A stretch of DNA of 64,000 nt from Nocardia salmonicida NBRC 13393 (GCF_001613085.1 NZ_BDBR01000005.1:310001-374000); one strand, 5' to 3'. Shown: positions 7,638 through 17,560, counted from the first letter of the stretch. The notes: generated from the sequence alone by a model not told the origin. Program-made: numbers and translations.

Positions 7638-9176
7638 GTGGACCAAATGATCGATCAACCGTCCAATGACCGTCCGTCCGAAAACAGTGAACCCCTCGCG
7701 CCGACCGGCGCGGGTTCGGGATTCGTTGTCGTCGCCAACCGGCTTCCGGTCGACCTCGAGCGCCTGCCCGACGGCACCACCAGATGGAAGCGCAGCCCCG
7801 GTGGGCTGGTAACCGCGCTGGAACCGGTGCTGCGCAGCAACAAAGGCGCCTGGGTCGGCTGGGCAGGCGTGCCCGATGTCGAGGTCGAACCGATCATCGA
7901 AGACGGGCTCGAGCTGTATCCGGTGCCGCTCACGGCGCAGGAGGTGGAGGACTACTACGAGGGGTTCTCCAACGGCACGCTGTGGCCGCTCTATCACGAT
8001 GTGATCGTGCGCCCGGTGTACGACAGGGCTTGGTGGGCGGCCTATGTCGAGGTCAACCGGCGTTTCGCCGAGGAGACCGCGAAGGTGGCCGCCGAGGGCG
8101 CGACAGTCTGGGTGCAGGACTACCAGCTGCAGTTGGTGCCCAAGATGCTGCGCATGCTTCGCCCCGATCTGACCATCGGCTTCTTCCTGCACATCCCGTT
8201 CCCGCCGGTCGAGCTGTTCATGCAGATGCCGTGGCGCACCGAGATCGTCGAGGGCCTGCTGGGCGCCGACCTGATCGGTTTCCACCTGCCGGGCGGGGCA
8301 CAGAACTTCCTCTACCTGGCCCGCAGACTGGCCGGTCAGCCCACTTCCCGTGGCACCATCGGCGTTCGCTCGAAACTGGGTGTCGTGCAGGTCGGTTTCC
8401 GCACGGTCCGGGTGGGCGCGTTCCCCATCTCGATCGATTCCGCCGAACTCGACGAGTCCTCCCGCCGTCGGTCGGTGCGGGAGCGGGCCGCGCAGATCCG
8501 GGCCGAGCTGGGCAATCCCAAGAACATCATGCTCGGCGTCGACCGCCTCGACTACACCAAGGGCATCGACATCCGGCTCAACGCGCTGCAGGAGCTCCTC
8601 GAAGAGGGCCGCGTCGACCCGACCGAGACGGTGATGGTGCAGCTGGCCACCCCCAGCCGCGAACGCGTGCAGAGCTACATCAAGATGCGCGGCGACATCG
8701 AGCGCCAGGTGGGCCGGATCAACGGTGAATTCGCCCGCGTCGGCTACCCGGTCGTGCACTATCTGCACCGCCCGATCCCCCGCGACGAACTGATCGCCTT
8801 CTTCATCGCCGCCGACGCCATGCTGGTGACGCCCCTGCGTGACGGCATGAACCTGGTCGCGAAGGAGTACGTGGCCTGCCACAGCGACCTCAACGGCGCC
8901 CTGGTGCTGAGCGAGTTCACCGGCGCCGCGGCGGAGCTGCGCCAGTCCTACCTGTGCAACCCGCACGACCTGGACAGCGTGAAGGACGCGATCATCGGCG
9001 CACTCGACGACGATCGCGATACCAAGCGCCGCCGGATGCGGTCGCTGCGCCGTCAGGTGCTGACCCACGACGTCGAACGCTGGGCGCGCGCGTTCCTCGA
9101 CGCGCTGTCGCACAGCAATATCGCCGGTTCGGCCCTGATGAGCGACGAGCAGACCTACCCGGCCGACCAACGCTGA
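7638..9176 (+). CDS. otsA: trehalose-6-phosphate synthase
   Basis: A 512-residue glycosyltransferase of family GT20 that makes trehalose-6-phosphate from a nucleotide-glucose and glucose-6-phosphate. Visible motifs: VVVANRLPV at the N-terminus, [46 protein letters not shown] (phosphate-binding Arg/Lys) and [10 protein letters not shown] with [11 protein letters not shown] near the C-terminus. Length is normal. GTG at 7638 is chosen because AAGGA lies 7 nt before it; an ATG three codons later is possible. The phosphatase OtsB is not in the window. Trehalose supplies mycolate carriers and osmoprotection. Confidence 0.96.
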   Translation: MDQMIDQPSNDRPSENSEPLAPTGAGSGFVVVANRLPVDLERLPDGTTRWKRSPGGLVTALEPVLRSNKGAWVGWAGVPDVEVEPIIEDGLELYPVPLTAQEVEDYYEGFSNGTLWPLYHDVIVRPVYDRAWWAAYVEVNRRFAEETAKVAAEGATVWVQDYQLQLVPKMLRMLRPDLTIGFFLHIPFPPVELFMQMPWRTEIVEGLLGADLIGFHLPGGAQNFLYLARRLAGQPTSRGTIGVRSKLGVVQVGFRTVRVGAFPISIDSAELDESSRRRSVRERAAQIRAELGNPKNIMLGVDRLDYTKGIDIRLNALQELLEEGRVDPTETVMVQLATPSRERVQSYIKMRGDIERQVGRINGEFARVGYPVVHYLHRPIPRDELIAFFIAADAMLVTPLRDGMNLVAKEYVACHSDLNGALVLSEFTGAAAELRQSYLCNPHDLDSVKDAIIGALDDDRDTKRRRMRSLRRQVLTHDVERWARAFLDALSHSNIAGSALMSDEQTYPADQR

Positions 9177-9202
9177 GGTACGCCCCGCGTCGGCCAGTGG
9201 GC

Positions 9203-9220
9203 ACACAGCGACCTCACAGC
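9203..9220 (+). promoter_or_regulatory. PhoP-type direct-repeat box upstream of phoP
   Basis: ACACAGC-GACC-TCACAGC, 45 nt before the phoP start. It matches the known M. tuberculosis PhoP site (TCACAGC, 4 nt, TCACAGC) at 13 of 14 repeat positions. Suggests autoregulation. Confidence 0.7.
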
Positions 9221-9264
9221 GTCGGTCCAGCCACTTCCCAGCGGGGTGGTGGAGCATTAGGGGC

Positions 9265-9978
9265 ATGAGTGGTGTGCCTGATGTGCCCGAGGCGCGGGTG
9301 CTCGTCGTCGACGACGAACCGATGATCGTCGAGCTGCTGGCGGTGAGCCTGCGCTACCAGGGGTTCGAGGTGGCGACGGCGGCCGACGGCGCCGAGGCGC
9401 TGGATCGTGCGCGCACGTTCCGGCCGCAGGCGCTGATCGTCGACGTGATGATGCCCGGCATGGACGGCTTCGGTCTGCTGCGCCGGCTGCGCGCCGACGG
9501 GATCGACGCACCGGTGCTGTTCCTGACCGCGCGCGACGAGGTCGACGACAAGATCACCGGGCTCACCCTCGGCGCCGACGACTACGTCACCAAGCCGTTC
9601 AGCCTGGAGGAAGTGGTGGCGCGGCTGCGGGTGATCCTGCGTCGCGCCGGCCACGCCGAGCCCGAGCGGGCGAGCACCCGGTTGCGCTTCGCCGATATCG
9701 AACTCGACGACGACACGCACGAGGTGTGGAAGGACGGCGAGCCGGTTGCGTTGTCCCCCACCGAATTCACGCTGTTGCGCTATTTCATGGTGAACGCGGG
9801 AAGCGTGCTGAGCAAACCGCGGATCCTGGATCACGTGTGGCGCTACGACTTCGGTGGTGAAGTCGGCGTGGTGGAGACCTATGTGTCGTATCTGCGCAAG
9901 AAGGTCGACACCGGCGAGCAGCGATTGATCCACACGCTGCGTGGGGTCGGCTATGTGATGCGTGAGCCGAAGCGGTGA
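9265..9978 (+). CDS. phoP: response regulator PhoP
   Basis: A 237-residue OmpR-family response regulator. The receiver domain spans about 10-125 with phosphoacceptor D60 (VDVMMPGMDG), acidic pair D16-D17 and the switch Lys in YVTKPF. The winged-helix domain is about 140-235. Long stretches are close to M. tuberculosis PhoP as I remember it (LGADDYVTKPFSLEEVVARL, HVWRYDFGG), more so than to other OmpR regulators. PhoP controls cell-wall lipid, pH and ESX-1-related genes in mycobacteria. The stop overlaps phoR by 4 nt, and a PhoP box is upstream. Confidence 0.88.
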   Translation: MSGVPDVPEARVLVVDDEPMIVELLAVSLRYQGFEVATAADGAEALDRARTFRPQALIVDVMMPGMDGFGLLRRLRADGIDAPVLFLTARDEVDDKITGLTLGADDYVTKPFSLEEVVARLRVILRRAGHAEPERASTRLRFADIELDDDTHEVWKDGEPVALSPTEFTLLRYFMVNAGSVLSKPRILDHVWRYDFGGEVGVVETYVSYLRKKVDTGEQRLIHTLRGVGYVMREPKR

Positions 9979-11393
9979 GCAGACTCCCCCTGCGGGTGAC
10001 GCTGGTGCTGATGCTGGTCGCGCTGGCCGGATTCGGTTTGGTCGCTTCGAGTTTCGTGGTCACCAAGGCGATGGAGACCTCGCTGCAGAACCGCACCGAC
10101 CAGCAGTTGCAGGACGCGGCGATGGAATGGGAGCGGCGGGTGGGGCTGCCCGCGCCCAACCTGCCCCCGCCCTCCTCGGAGTCCGGGCAGCCGCCCGGGC
10201 GTTACTTCGTGACGGCCGAGAGCACCGATGGCACCCGAAACGTACGCCTCGACAATGTCTTCGGCACGAATGCCGAGCCCGACCTCCCCGACCCTCCCGC
10301 GCTACAGCCGGTCACGGTCGGCTCGTTGGACGACTCGGGCGACCAGTGGCGAGTGCTCACGGTCAACGGCCATCGTGCGACGGCGACGGTCGCGTGGCCG
10401 CTGGCCGAGAACCTCGAGACGCTACGCAACCTCGTTGTGCTGCAATTGATCGTCGGCGCCATCGTGCTGATCGCCTTGGCCATCGCGGCCTATTTCGTGG
10501 TGCGCGGCAGCCTGCGCCCGCTGCACCGGGTCGAAGCGACGGCGGCGGCGATCGCGGGCGGCGAGCTGCATCATCGAATCCCGGTGCACGGCAATGTCAC
10601 CGAGGTGGACCGACTGTCCCGTTCGCTGAACAGCATGCTGACCCAGATCCAGCAGGCTTTCGCGGCCACCGAGGCCTCCGAAACCGCCGCGCGCGAATCC
10701 GAGGCGAAGATGCGCCGTTTCGTCGCCGACGCCAGCCATGAACTACGCACGCCCCTCACCACGATCCGCGGCTTCGCCGAGCTGTACCGCCAGGGGGCGA
10801 CCACCGATCCGGCGATGTTCATGAACCGCATCGAGCACGAGGCCCAACGCATGGGGCTGCTGGTCGAAGACCTGCTCATGCTGGCCCGCCTCGACGCCCA
10901 ACGCCCCGTCGAACTCGGCCCGGTGGATCTACTGGCGATGGCGGGCGACGCCGTCCACAGCGCCCGCGCGGTCGAAGCCGCCGAAGGACAACACCGCCCG
11001 ATCACTCTCGAGATCGCCGAAGGCACTGGCACCCTGGAGATCCTCGGCGACGAACACCGCCTCCGCCAGGTCCTCACCAATCTCCTCGGCAACGCCCGCA
11101 CTCACACCCCCGACGGCACCTCGATCACCGTCCGCCTGACCCCCGCCACCGACGAGGTCCAGCTCGAGGTCGTCGACACCGGCCCCGGGCTCTCCGCCGA
11201 GGAAGCCGACCACGTCTTCGAACGCTTCTACCGAGCCGACACCTCCCGCACCCGCCGCGTACACACCAGCGGCAGCGGGCTGGGTCTTTCCATCGTGGCA
11301 GCACTCGTCGCGGCGCACGGCGGCACAGTGCGCGTCGAATCGACTCCCGGCGGCGGCGCCACCTTCGTGGTGCGCCTACCGCGCGGCGAGTAG
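9975..11393 (+). CDS. phoR: sensor histidine kinase PhoR
   Basis: A 472-residue membrane kinase. Transmembrane helices are at about 9-29 and 153-176, bracketing an extracytoplasmic sensor domain of about 120 residues. HAMP follows (about 178-231), then the HisKA dimerisation domain with H255 in ADASHELRTPLTTIRGFAEL, and an ATPase domain with N (LLGNARTHTP), G1 (DTGPGLS), F (FERFYRADTS) and G2 (GSGLGLSIV) boxes. The HisKA segment is nearly identical to M. tuberculosis PhoR. GTG at 9975 overlaps the phoP stop (GTGA). Its end is 1 nt from the convergent mce4 operon, so no terminator separates them. Confidence 0.88.
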   Translation: MSRLPLRVTLVLMLVALAGFGLVASSFVVTKAMETSLQNRTDQQLQDAAMEWERRVGLPAPNLPPPSSESGQPPGRYFVTAESTDGTRNVRLDNVFGTNAEPDLPDPPALQPVTVGSLDDSGDQWRVLTVNGHRATATVAWPLAENLETLRNLVVLQLIVGAIVLIALAIAAYFVVRGSLRPLHRVEATAAAIAGGELHHRIPVHGNVTEVDRLSRSLNSMLTQIQQAFAATEASETAARESEAKMRRFVADASHELRTPLTTIRGFAELYRQGATTDPAMFMNRIEHEAQRMGLLVEDLLMLARLDAQRPVELGPVDLLAMAGDAVHSARAVEAAEGQHRPITLEIAEGTGTLEILGDEHRLRQVLTNLLGNARTHTPDGTSITVRLTPATDEVQLEVVDTGPGLSAEEADHVFERFYRADTSRTRRVHTSGSGLGLSIVAALVAAHGGTVRVESTPGGGATFVVRLPRGE

Positions 11394-11394
11394 G

Positions 11395-11880
11395 TCAGAC
11401 CGGCGTGACCTGGGAGACCAGCCAGCGGTTGTCGGCCTTGTCCAGCGAGACCCGTACGCGACTGCCCGAGGTGGTGCCATCGGGGGCATCCTTGCTGGTG
11501 GTCAGCTGATTCAGGTACAGCAGGATGACCGCCTTCTCAGCATCGGCCGAGACCACGGCCTCGGCCTGGGTGGTGGCCTTGACGGTGAGCTGCTTCTCCT
11601 TGGCGCCCGGCGCGATGGCCTGCTCGATCAGTTTCAGGTATTCGGCCCGGAACGACTCGGTGAGATTATCGGCGGCCCTCGGCAGTTCGGTGTCGACGGT
11701 GGCGGGCTCATAGGTGAACATCGCGCTCACCGTCCGGCTCGCGGTGCTCATCGCATCGGTGCGCGCCTGCTCGGTCTTGTCCTGCTGCCACAACTGATAC
11801 CCACTGACACCGAGGACGATGGCCGCGATCAAACCAGCCGCCGCGAGGGCTCCGAAGACGATCTTGATTCGGTTGCTCAT
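11395..11880 (-). CDS. Mce-associated protein, last gene of mce4 operon (Rv3492c-like)
   Basis: A 161-residue single-pass membrane protein: an N-terminal TM helix (about 8-30), then an extracytoplasmic domain with SnoaL/NTF2-like strands (KAVILLYLNQLTTSK, RVSLDKADNRWLVSQVTPV). This matches Mas proteins at the 3' end of mce operons, which help assemble or stabilise the Mce complex. Its ATG overlaps the upstream Mas gene by 4 nt. Confidence 0.88.
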   Translation of the reverse strand: MSNRIKIVFGALAAAGLIAAIVLGVSGYQLWQQDKTEQARTDAMSTASRTVSAMFTYEPATVDTELPRAADNLTESFRAEYLKLIEQAIAPGAKEKQLTVKATTQAEAVVSADAEKAVILLYLNQLTTSKDAPDGTTSGSRVRVSLDKADNRWLVSQVTPV

Positions 11881-12617
11881 CCCACGAACTCCACTTTCGA
11901 CACGGTCATCCCGGAATCGCCCTTCGACACCGTGATCCGGAATCGGTACTGCCGCGCCTGCGGCTCGGCCGACCCGGTATTACTCACCATCTGCTTGGCG
12001 GCGACCAGCACCTTCGCCGAATTCTCGTCGACGGACTCGATGCCCGACTCGACGACCTCGCCGGTGGAGACCACCTTGGCCTGCTTCACCACATCCATGA
12101 ACGGATCGACGCGACCGTCGAACTCGTTCTTGAACTCCCCCGAGGCCACCGACAGGATCCGGTCGATGTCCTCCTTGGCGGAGTCGGCGCGAATGGTGGT
12201 CAGGTTGATGACCGCCTGACGCGCGGTCTGGGTGTACTGCGCGCGCAGATCCTCATCCTGGCTCCCCGACCGGGCGGCGAACGCGGCGAACCCGGCGCCG
12301 ACGACCAGCGCCAACACCAGCACCGCCGCGGCGGCGAGCCCGATGATCTGCCCGAGCCGCGTCAGCTTCGCATCTTCTTCGTCGAGCTCGGCCGAATCAT
12401 CGTCGGCCTCCTCGTCCACCACCGCGGCCTTCGTCAACTCGACGGGAGCCGCGACTACTGTGGCTTCCTCGGCCGCGGCCACCTCCGCATCGGCCACCTC
12501 GGCCGATTCAACCGCCCCCGCGTCGACTGTCACGTCGACGACCTGCACATCCTCCACCGGCGGACCCGCCGACCTGGCTGCCCGCCGACGCGGGCGGCCG
12601 TTGTTGCTCTCACTCAT
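11877..12617 (-). CDS. Mce-associated membrane protein (Rv3493c-like)
   Basis: A 246-residue protein with a charged, Ala/Glu-rich cytosolic N-terminus (about 1-85), one TM helix (about 88-112), and an extracytoplasmic domain typical of Mas proteins. Placement after mce4F, with 4-nt overlaps on both sides, agrees with Rv3493c. Role: accessory component of the Mce4 sterol importer. The acidic N-terminal tail is the variable part of the family. Confidence 0.88.
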   Translation of the reverse strand: MSESNNGRPRRRAARSAGPPVEDVQVVDVTVDAGAVESAEVADAEVAAAEEATVVAAPVELTKAAVVDEEADDDSAELDEEDAKLTRLGQIIGLAAAAVLVLALVVGAGFAAFAARSGSQDEDLRAQYTQTARQAVINLTTIRADSAKEDIDRILSVASGEFKNEFDGRVDPFMDVVKQAKVVSTGEVVESGIESVDENSAKVLVAAKQMVSNTGSAEPQARQYRFRITVSKGDSGMTVSKVEFVG

Positions 12618-14017
12618 CTCTGCTGCTCCTCCAACATCGCCTGCCAGCTGGCCGGGACAGTGCCCGAACCGTCGGAGGCGATATCACCTTGGCGGTACAT
12701 GCGTCCGTCCGGGCCGAGATAGCTGCCCGTGGACGGATCATAGGGACGCGCGGCGGCGGGGGTGACCCCGCCGGTGGACGCGCCGGTGGGTGCCGAAGCC
12801 GGCGCTACCGGCTGCGGCGCACCGAACGGCGGGTTCGTGCCCTGCGGCACGTACCCTGTCCGGCACAGTTCGGGAGTGGGCGCCCTGACCCCGGGATACT
12901 CCATGCACGGCGAGTTGCGGATGCCGCGCACTTCGATCGGAGAATCCTGAGCCACCTTGCAGTAAAGCCCTTCGGGGGTGTCCACCTGGGAGAAATCGCT
13001 CGGCTGACGCCACTGATCGGCGGGCAGGAAGCCTGTCGTGCAGGCGGGCGGGTCGTTGATGACAGTCATGAAGTCGACCATCACGCCGTACAGGGCAGGC
13101 CCGCGAATGACGGTCCGCAATGCCGCGATCAACGGCGGGAAGACGACCAGAAGCTGTTCGACACCAGCGTGATAAGTCACCCCGACCTGACCGAGGCTGA
13201 CCAGGTTGCTCATCAGCAGAGGCAGGGTCGGGCGCAGACTCTGGAACTGCTCGTTGACCTTCTGCATCGCCGACGGGCTGTTGTACAACAGGTTTCGCAG
13301 CGTGGGATCGTGTTCGCGCAGCTGATCGGTCAGGGTCGCGAGATCTGTTGTCCAGGAACGAATATCGGCTTCGGACTGGATCTGGGTGTCCAGCAGCGGG
13401 CCGATCTGATCGAGCAGCTTCTTGGTCGGCTCCACATCGGTCTCGGCCTGCTGCACCAGCAGCGCCGCCGAGTCGATGAACCGCTGAAGATCCGGCCCGG
13501 CACCGTTGAACGCTTTGAACGCCTCGTCGATCACCTGACGCAGCCGGGTATCGGCGACGGTGGACAGCAGCTTGTCGGACTGGTCGAGCAGCGCGCCGAC
13601 ATCCTGGGGCAGCCTGGTGCGCTGCACCGGAATCACCGAGCCGTCGCGCAGGTCGCCGGAGTTGGAACCGACCTCGGGCACCAGGTCGACGTACTGCTCA
13701 CCGATCGCCGAAACGCTGCGCACCCAGGCGGTCGAGTCCGACGGCACCTTGTAGTCGCTGTTGATCGACAGATCCGCCTCGACCCCAGCGGGGGTGAGCC
13801 GCACAGCTTCGACCTTGCCGATGTTGGTGCCGCGGTAGGACACATTGGCGGTCGGATACAACCCACCGGTGGCGGCGAGCTGCACGACCACGTTGTAGCG
13901 GCCGATGCCGAACATCGCGGGCAGCTGCACATACGTCCCGCCCATCACGACCAGGCCGATCACGGTGAGGACCGCGAAGATCGCGAGCTGAACATGGACG
14001 AACTTGGTGAGCTTCAT
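12614..14017 (-). CDS. mce4F: Mce family protein Mce4F
   Basis: A 467-residue MCE protein: N-terminal TM anchor (about 8-30), MCE/MlaD domain (about 35-115, with GLYPTANVSYRGTNIGKVEAV), a long helical needle region to about 330, and a Pro/Ala-rich tail. Six MCE proteins A-F form the periplasmic tube of the Mce4 transporter, which carries cholesterol across the cell envelope. Sixth in the mceA-F order. Overlaps its neighbours by 4 nt at each end. Confidence 0.93.
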   Translation of the reverse strand: MKLTKFVHVQLAIFAVLTVIGLVVMGGTYVQLPAMFGIGRYNVVVQLAATGGLYPTANVSYRGTNIGKVEAVRLTPAGVEADLSINSDYKVPSDSTAWVRSVSAIGEQYVDLVPEVGSNSGDLRDGSVIPVQRTRLPQDVGALLDQSDKLLSTVADTRLRQVIDEAFKAFNGAGPDLQRFIDSAALLVQQAETDVEPTKKLLDQIGPLLDTQIQSEADIRSWTTDLATLTDQLREHDPTLRNLLYNSPSAMQKVNEQFQSLRPTLPLLMSNLVSLGQVGVTYHAGVEQLLVVFPPLIAALRTVIRGPALYGVMVDFMTVINDPPACTTGFLPADQWRQPSDFSQVDTPEGLYCKVAQDSPIEVRGIRNSPCMEYPGVRAPTPELCRTGYVPQGTNPPFGAPQPVAPASAPTGASTGGVTPAAARPYDPSTGSYLGPDGRMYRQGDIASDGSGTVPASWQAMLEEQQR

Positions 14018-15240
14018 CGTCCCGCCCCTTCCTGGCCGGGCAGCGGCACGGTGATTCCGGGGATGGAGGGCAGGCCGGGAATGGGTGGCAGTCCGGGAAG
14101 TGTGGGCGCCGGTCCCGCACTGGGCGTCGGCGCCTGCGGGAGCTTGGTCGGGTCGGCCGCGTCGGTCGCCGTCGACGGCGCGAAACTACCGACCACGCCC
14201 TCGACACCACCGAAGCGTCCGCCGAGCGGAGTACCGGTGAGCCAGTTGCTGTCCAAGCGCTTACCGGTCAGGTCGAAGGTGATGAAGAGGTTGAGGTAGT
14301 CGCCCTTGATCGCGTTGCCGATGTTCTTGATCGGGAACGGGAAGGTGGGCAGGATGCCCATCGCGTCGATGAGGTTGGTGCCGGTGTTCGCCAGGGTCTC
14401 CAGTACCGGGCCGAGGCTGGCCAGGTTGGCCTTGAGATCGTCACCGCTGGTCTGGATGATCCGTTCGGTGACCTCGCTGAGCTCACCCAGCGAGGTGATC
14501 GCCCTGGTGATGTTGGCGGTGCGGTCGGCGAGCACGGTCAGTGCCGGGTGGATCTCGTCGATCGCGCGGGCCAGCACGTCCTTCTGGTCAGCGAGGTTGC
14601 CCGCGAGCCGGTCGAGACCCTCCATCGCGGCGATGATGTTGCCGGTCTGCTTGTCCAGGCCGGTGACGAGCTGGTCGAGCTGCGGCAGCAGATCGGCGAT
14701 CTCGGCCTCGCGGCCGTTGAGCGCCGCGTTCAGCTCGCTGGTGATGGTCTCGAGCTGGGCGATGCCACCGCCGTTGAGCACTACCGACAGCGAGGACAGC
14801 ACCTGCTCGGTGGTGGGGTAGGCCCCCGCCCGCTCGAGCGGGATCACGTCGTTGTTGCGAAGCTGACCCTGGGACGGCGTCGCGGTTGGCGCGGACAGCT
14901 CCACGTGATTGCTGCCGAGCAAGCTGGTCTGGCCGATCTTGGCGATCGCGTTGGCGGGGAGTTTCACCTCGGGATTCAGCGACACCGTGACCAGCGCGTG
15001 CCAACCCTCGACATCGATTCCGGTGACAGTGCCGACCTCGACGTCGTCCACCCGAACCGGCGAATTCCGCGTCAGCGTAGTGACATTGGGCATCTGGATC
15101 CGCACGGTGTACGAACCGGGGCCCCTGCCCTCGGAGCCGGGCATGGGTAGCGAGTTCAGCCCGTCCCATTGACAGCCGGTAGCGCCGAGCGTCACGGCGA
15201 CGCCCACCGCCAGCCCGGCGAGCATGCGTTGGGGCCTCAT
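14014..15240 (-). CDS. mce4E: Mce family lipoprotein Mce4E
   Basis: A 408-residue MCE protein whose N-terminus is a lipoprotein signal with lipobox LGATGC at about residue 23. MceE is the lipoprotein of the set in other mce operons, which fits its place between D and F. The MCE domain is at about 40-120 (PNVTTLTRNSPVRVDDVEVG), followed by helical repeats and a Pro-rich end. ATG at 15240 is chosen because the signal peptide starts there and because it overlaps the mce4D stop by 4 nt; an upstream extension would destroy the signal. Confidence 0.93.
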   Translation of the reverse strand: MRPQRMLAGLAVGVAVTLGATGCQWDGLNSLPMPGSEGRGPGSYTVRIQMPNVTTLTRNSPVRVDDVEVGTVTGIDVEGWHALVTVSLNPEVKLPANAIAKIGQTSLLGSNHVELSAPTATPSQGQLRNNDVIPLERAGAYPTTEQVLSSLSVVLNGGGIAQLETITSELNAALNGREAEIADLLPQLDQLVTGLDKQTGNIIAAMEGLDRLAGNLADQKDVLARAIDEIHPALTVLADRTANITRAITSLGELSEVTERIIQTSGDDLKANLASLGPVLETLANTGTNLIDAMGILPTFPFPIKNIGNAIKGDYLNLFITFDLTGKRLDSNWLTGTPLGGRFGGVEGVVGSFAPSTATDAADPTKLPQAPTPSAGPAPTLPGLPPIPGLPSIPGITVPLPGQEGAGR

Positions 15241-16496
15241 CGCTGTCCTCCTGGAACCGCAAGTCCGGCAAGATCGTTCGGCACAGTGATCGGCGCCGAA
15301 GACGACCGTTCGGGTGCTACCTCTCCGGCCAGACTCGGCGGGCTGTACGTCAACTGTTCGGGGAAGGCCGTCACGCCGCTGCCTGGATTGAGCATGATCG
15401 GCGCGTAGTTCATCGCCAACGAGCTGATCACCGGGGCAAGGAATTCCGCGCACAGATCCGCCGATCGATCCGAGTCGTTGTGTTCGAGCGCACGGACGGA
15501 ACCACAGAGGAAGCTCAGCGGATTGGCCGTATTGTTCAGCGCCACAGCGCCGGTGAGCGAGCCCTGAGCCGGCTTGTAGATCTGGTAGAAGTTCACCAGC
15601 GCGGTCGGCGCGGAATGGAGCACCCGTTCGATCTCCGGCCGCTTGTCGACGAGCGTCTGGGTGACATCGGCAAGTCGCTCGACACCCTCGGTGAGCTCGG
15701 CGCCGCTGCCCTCGAGGAACCGCTTCACGTCCGCGAGCGCCACATCCAGGCTGTCGAGTCCCGCGACGAGTTCCTCGGACGCGCCTGCGAGCACCGACGC
15801 CACCGAGGCCAACCTGCCACCGAACTGCACGATCTGCTCGTTGCTCGCCGAGAGCACCTCGACGAACTTCTGCAGGTTGCGAATGGTGCCGAACAGGTCG
15901 GTTCGCCCGTCGGACAACGTGTTCAGCGTCGCCGACAGCTCACGCAGGGTGTCACGGAACTTCTGGCCGTTGCCGTCCAGGTTGTTCGCGGCGGTATCGA
16001 CAAAACGCCCGAAGGAGCCCTGCTTGTCATCGCCGACCGGCCCGAGAGCCGTAGCCAGATTGGACAGTTCGGCCTTGATGTCGTCCCACTCCACCGGGAC
16101 CGCGGTGCGCTCGATCGGGATCTGCGCACCGTCGACCAGCTTCGGGCCACCGGTGTAGGCCGGCGCGAGCTGGATGAACCGCGCCGACACCAGCGAGGGT
16201 GCGATGAGCACGGCACGCGCGTCGGCGGGCAGGTCGATGCCACTGTCGATCGACATCCGCACCTGTACCCGGCCCTCGCCGGGCTCGATCGCGTCGATCT
16301 TGCCGATCTCCACACCGAGCATCCGTACCTCGTCGCCCGCGTACAGACCGGTGGTCGAGGTGAAAGCGGCGGTGATCTTGGTCTTGCCGACGCCGAGAGT
16401 GATGTAGACCCCGACCGCGACCAGCGCGACGATCACCACCGCGGCGACCGCGAGCGTCCAGCGCGGCACGCCGCGCACTGTCGATGCGATGCTCAT
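15237..16496 (-). CDS. mce4D: Mce family protein Mce4D
   Basis: A 419-residue MCE protein. TM anchor at about 12-35, MCE domain at about 40-118 (TTGLYAGDEVRMLGVEIGKIDAI), then a long amphipathic helical region. Part of the sterol-conducting MceABCDEF tube. The start at 16496 (MSIAST) overlaps the mce4C stop by 4 nt and begins the usual short cytosolic leader; the open frame continues upstream only as shadow sequence. Confidence 0.93.
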   Translation of the reverse strand: MSIASTVRGVPRWTLAVAAVVIVALVAVGVYITLGVGKTKITAAFTSTTGLYAGDEVRMLGVEIGKIDAIEPGEGRVQVRMSIDSGIDLPADARAVLIAPSLVSARFIQLAPAYTGGPKLVDGAQIPIERTAVPVEWDDIKAELSNLATALGPVGDDKQGSFGRFVDTAANNLDGNGQKFRDTLRELSATLNTLSDGRTDLFGTIRNLQKFVEVLSASNEQIVQFGGRLASVASVLAGASEELVAGLDSLDVALADVKRFLEGSGAELTEGVERLADVTQTLVDKRPEIERVLHSAPTALVNFYQIYKPAQGSLTGAVALNNTANPLSFLCGSVRALEHNDSDRSADLCAEFLAPVISSLAMNYAPIMLNPGSGVTAFPEQLTYSPPSLAGEVAPERSSSAPITVPNDLAGLAVPGGQR

Positions 16497-17560
16497 CGCG
16501 GCGGATCCTCCTGGGAAGGCACGATGCCCGGCGGCCTCGGATTCGTAAAGATGTCGATCACGTCCTGTGGCAGATGTTCGGGCCAGACCAGCGCGTCGAC
16601 CAGCGGGCGCAGTTCGGTGCTCGTGGCGTTCACCACATAGGCGTTGAACCACGGGCCGCTGCCGACCTGCTCACCGAGAGCCGAGGCGTAGGGGCCGAGA
16701 TTCTCGAGCGCGCTCGACAGGTTGTCCTTGTTGCGCTGCAACATGGCGAGCACCGAATTGAGGCGGTCCAGCGTCGGCTTCATCTGCGCCTCGTTGTCGG
16801 CGACCAGCCCGGAGAGCTGCTTGGCGACGGAATCGACGTAGACGATGAGCTGGTTGATCGCGGCGCGCCGGCTGTCGAGTTCGCCGAGCAGATTGTTCCC
16901 GTCCAGCAGCAGCGCGTTGAGCTGGGAGCTGCGGTCGGCCAGGATCTTGGTGACGTTCTGGGCCCGGCCGAGCAGATCGGTCAGCGCCTGGTCGCGCGTA
17001 TTGATGCTGCGCGAGAGCGCGGTGACGCCGTCGAGGGCGTTGCGCAGCGGGCCGGGGGTGTCGGCGAAGGCGGCCGAGAGGACGTCCAGCGTCTTGTCGA
17101 CCTGGTCCATGTCGAGGTCTCGCACGGTCGCGCCGAGGTCGCTGAGGGCCTCGTTGAGCGAATACGGCGAGGTGGTCCGATCGAGCGGGATGGTGTCGGC
17201 CGTGCGCAGCGCGCCCGGTCCGGTCGGCAGCACGTCCAGGGACTTGCGACCGAGGACCGTATTGGTCTTGATCGCGGCAGAGGTCTTCTGGCCCAGCACG
17301 ATCGACTCGTCGAGGGTGAACTTCACCAGCACCTTGGGACCGTCGAGCGATACCTGGTCGACCTCGCCGGAACGCACACCGGCGACGTGCACCGGATCAC
17401 CCGGCACCAGCCCGCCCGCGTCGACGAAGTACGCGGTGAAGGTCGCGCCGGAGCGGATGAACGGCAGCTTGGTGTATTGCAGCGTGGCGAGCGAGATCGT
17501 CACCACCAGCACGATGCCGACGATGCCGACGATGACGGCCGACGAATTCTTCTCATTCAT
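16493..17560 (-). CDS. mce4C: Mce family protein Mce4C
   Basis: A 355-residue MCE protein: TM anchor at about 8-30, MCE domain at about 35-115 (VDAGGLVPGDPVHVAGVRSGEV), then a helical needle segment. Its first codons overlap the mce4B stop by 8 nt, and its stop overlaps mce4D by 4 nt, which supports one polycistronic message. Component of the Mce4 cholesterol transporter. Confidence 0.93.
   Translation of the reverse strand: MNEKNSSAVIVGIVGIVLVVTISLATLQYTKLPFIRSGATFTAYFVDAGGLVPGDPVHVAGVRSGEVDQVSLDGPKVLVKFTLDESIVLGQKTSAAIKTNTVLGRKSLDVLPTGPGALRTADTIPLDRTTSPYSLNEALSDLGATVRDLDMDQVDKTLDVLSAAFADTPGPLRNALDGVTALSRSINTRDQALTDLLGRAQNVTKILADRSSQLNALLLDGNNLLGELDSRRAAINQLIVYVDSVAKQLSGLVADNEAQMKPTLDRLNSVLAMLQRNKDNLSSALENLGPYASALGEQVGSGPWFNAYVVNATSTELRPLVDALVWPEHLPQDVIDIFTNPRPPGIVPSQEDPPR

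Noticed and set aside
7365..9266. A 633-codon open frame on the minus strand across otsA
   Set aside because: It is the complement of a clear GT20 enzyme; the long frame follows from high third-position GC, and its product is low-complexity and matches no family.
9265..11393. MprAB, TcrXY or TrcRS as identity of the two-component system
   Set aside because: Receiver, HisKA and DNA-binding stretches are much closer to PhoP/PhoR, and a PhoP-type box precedes the pair.
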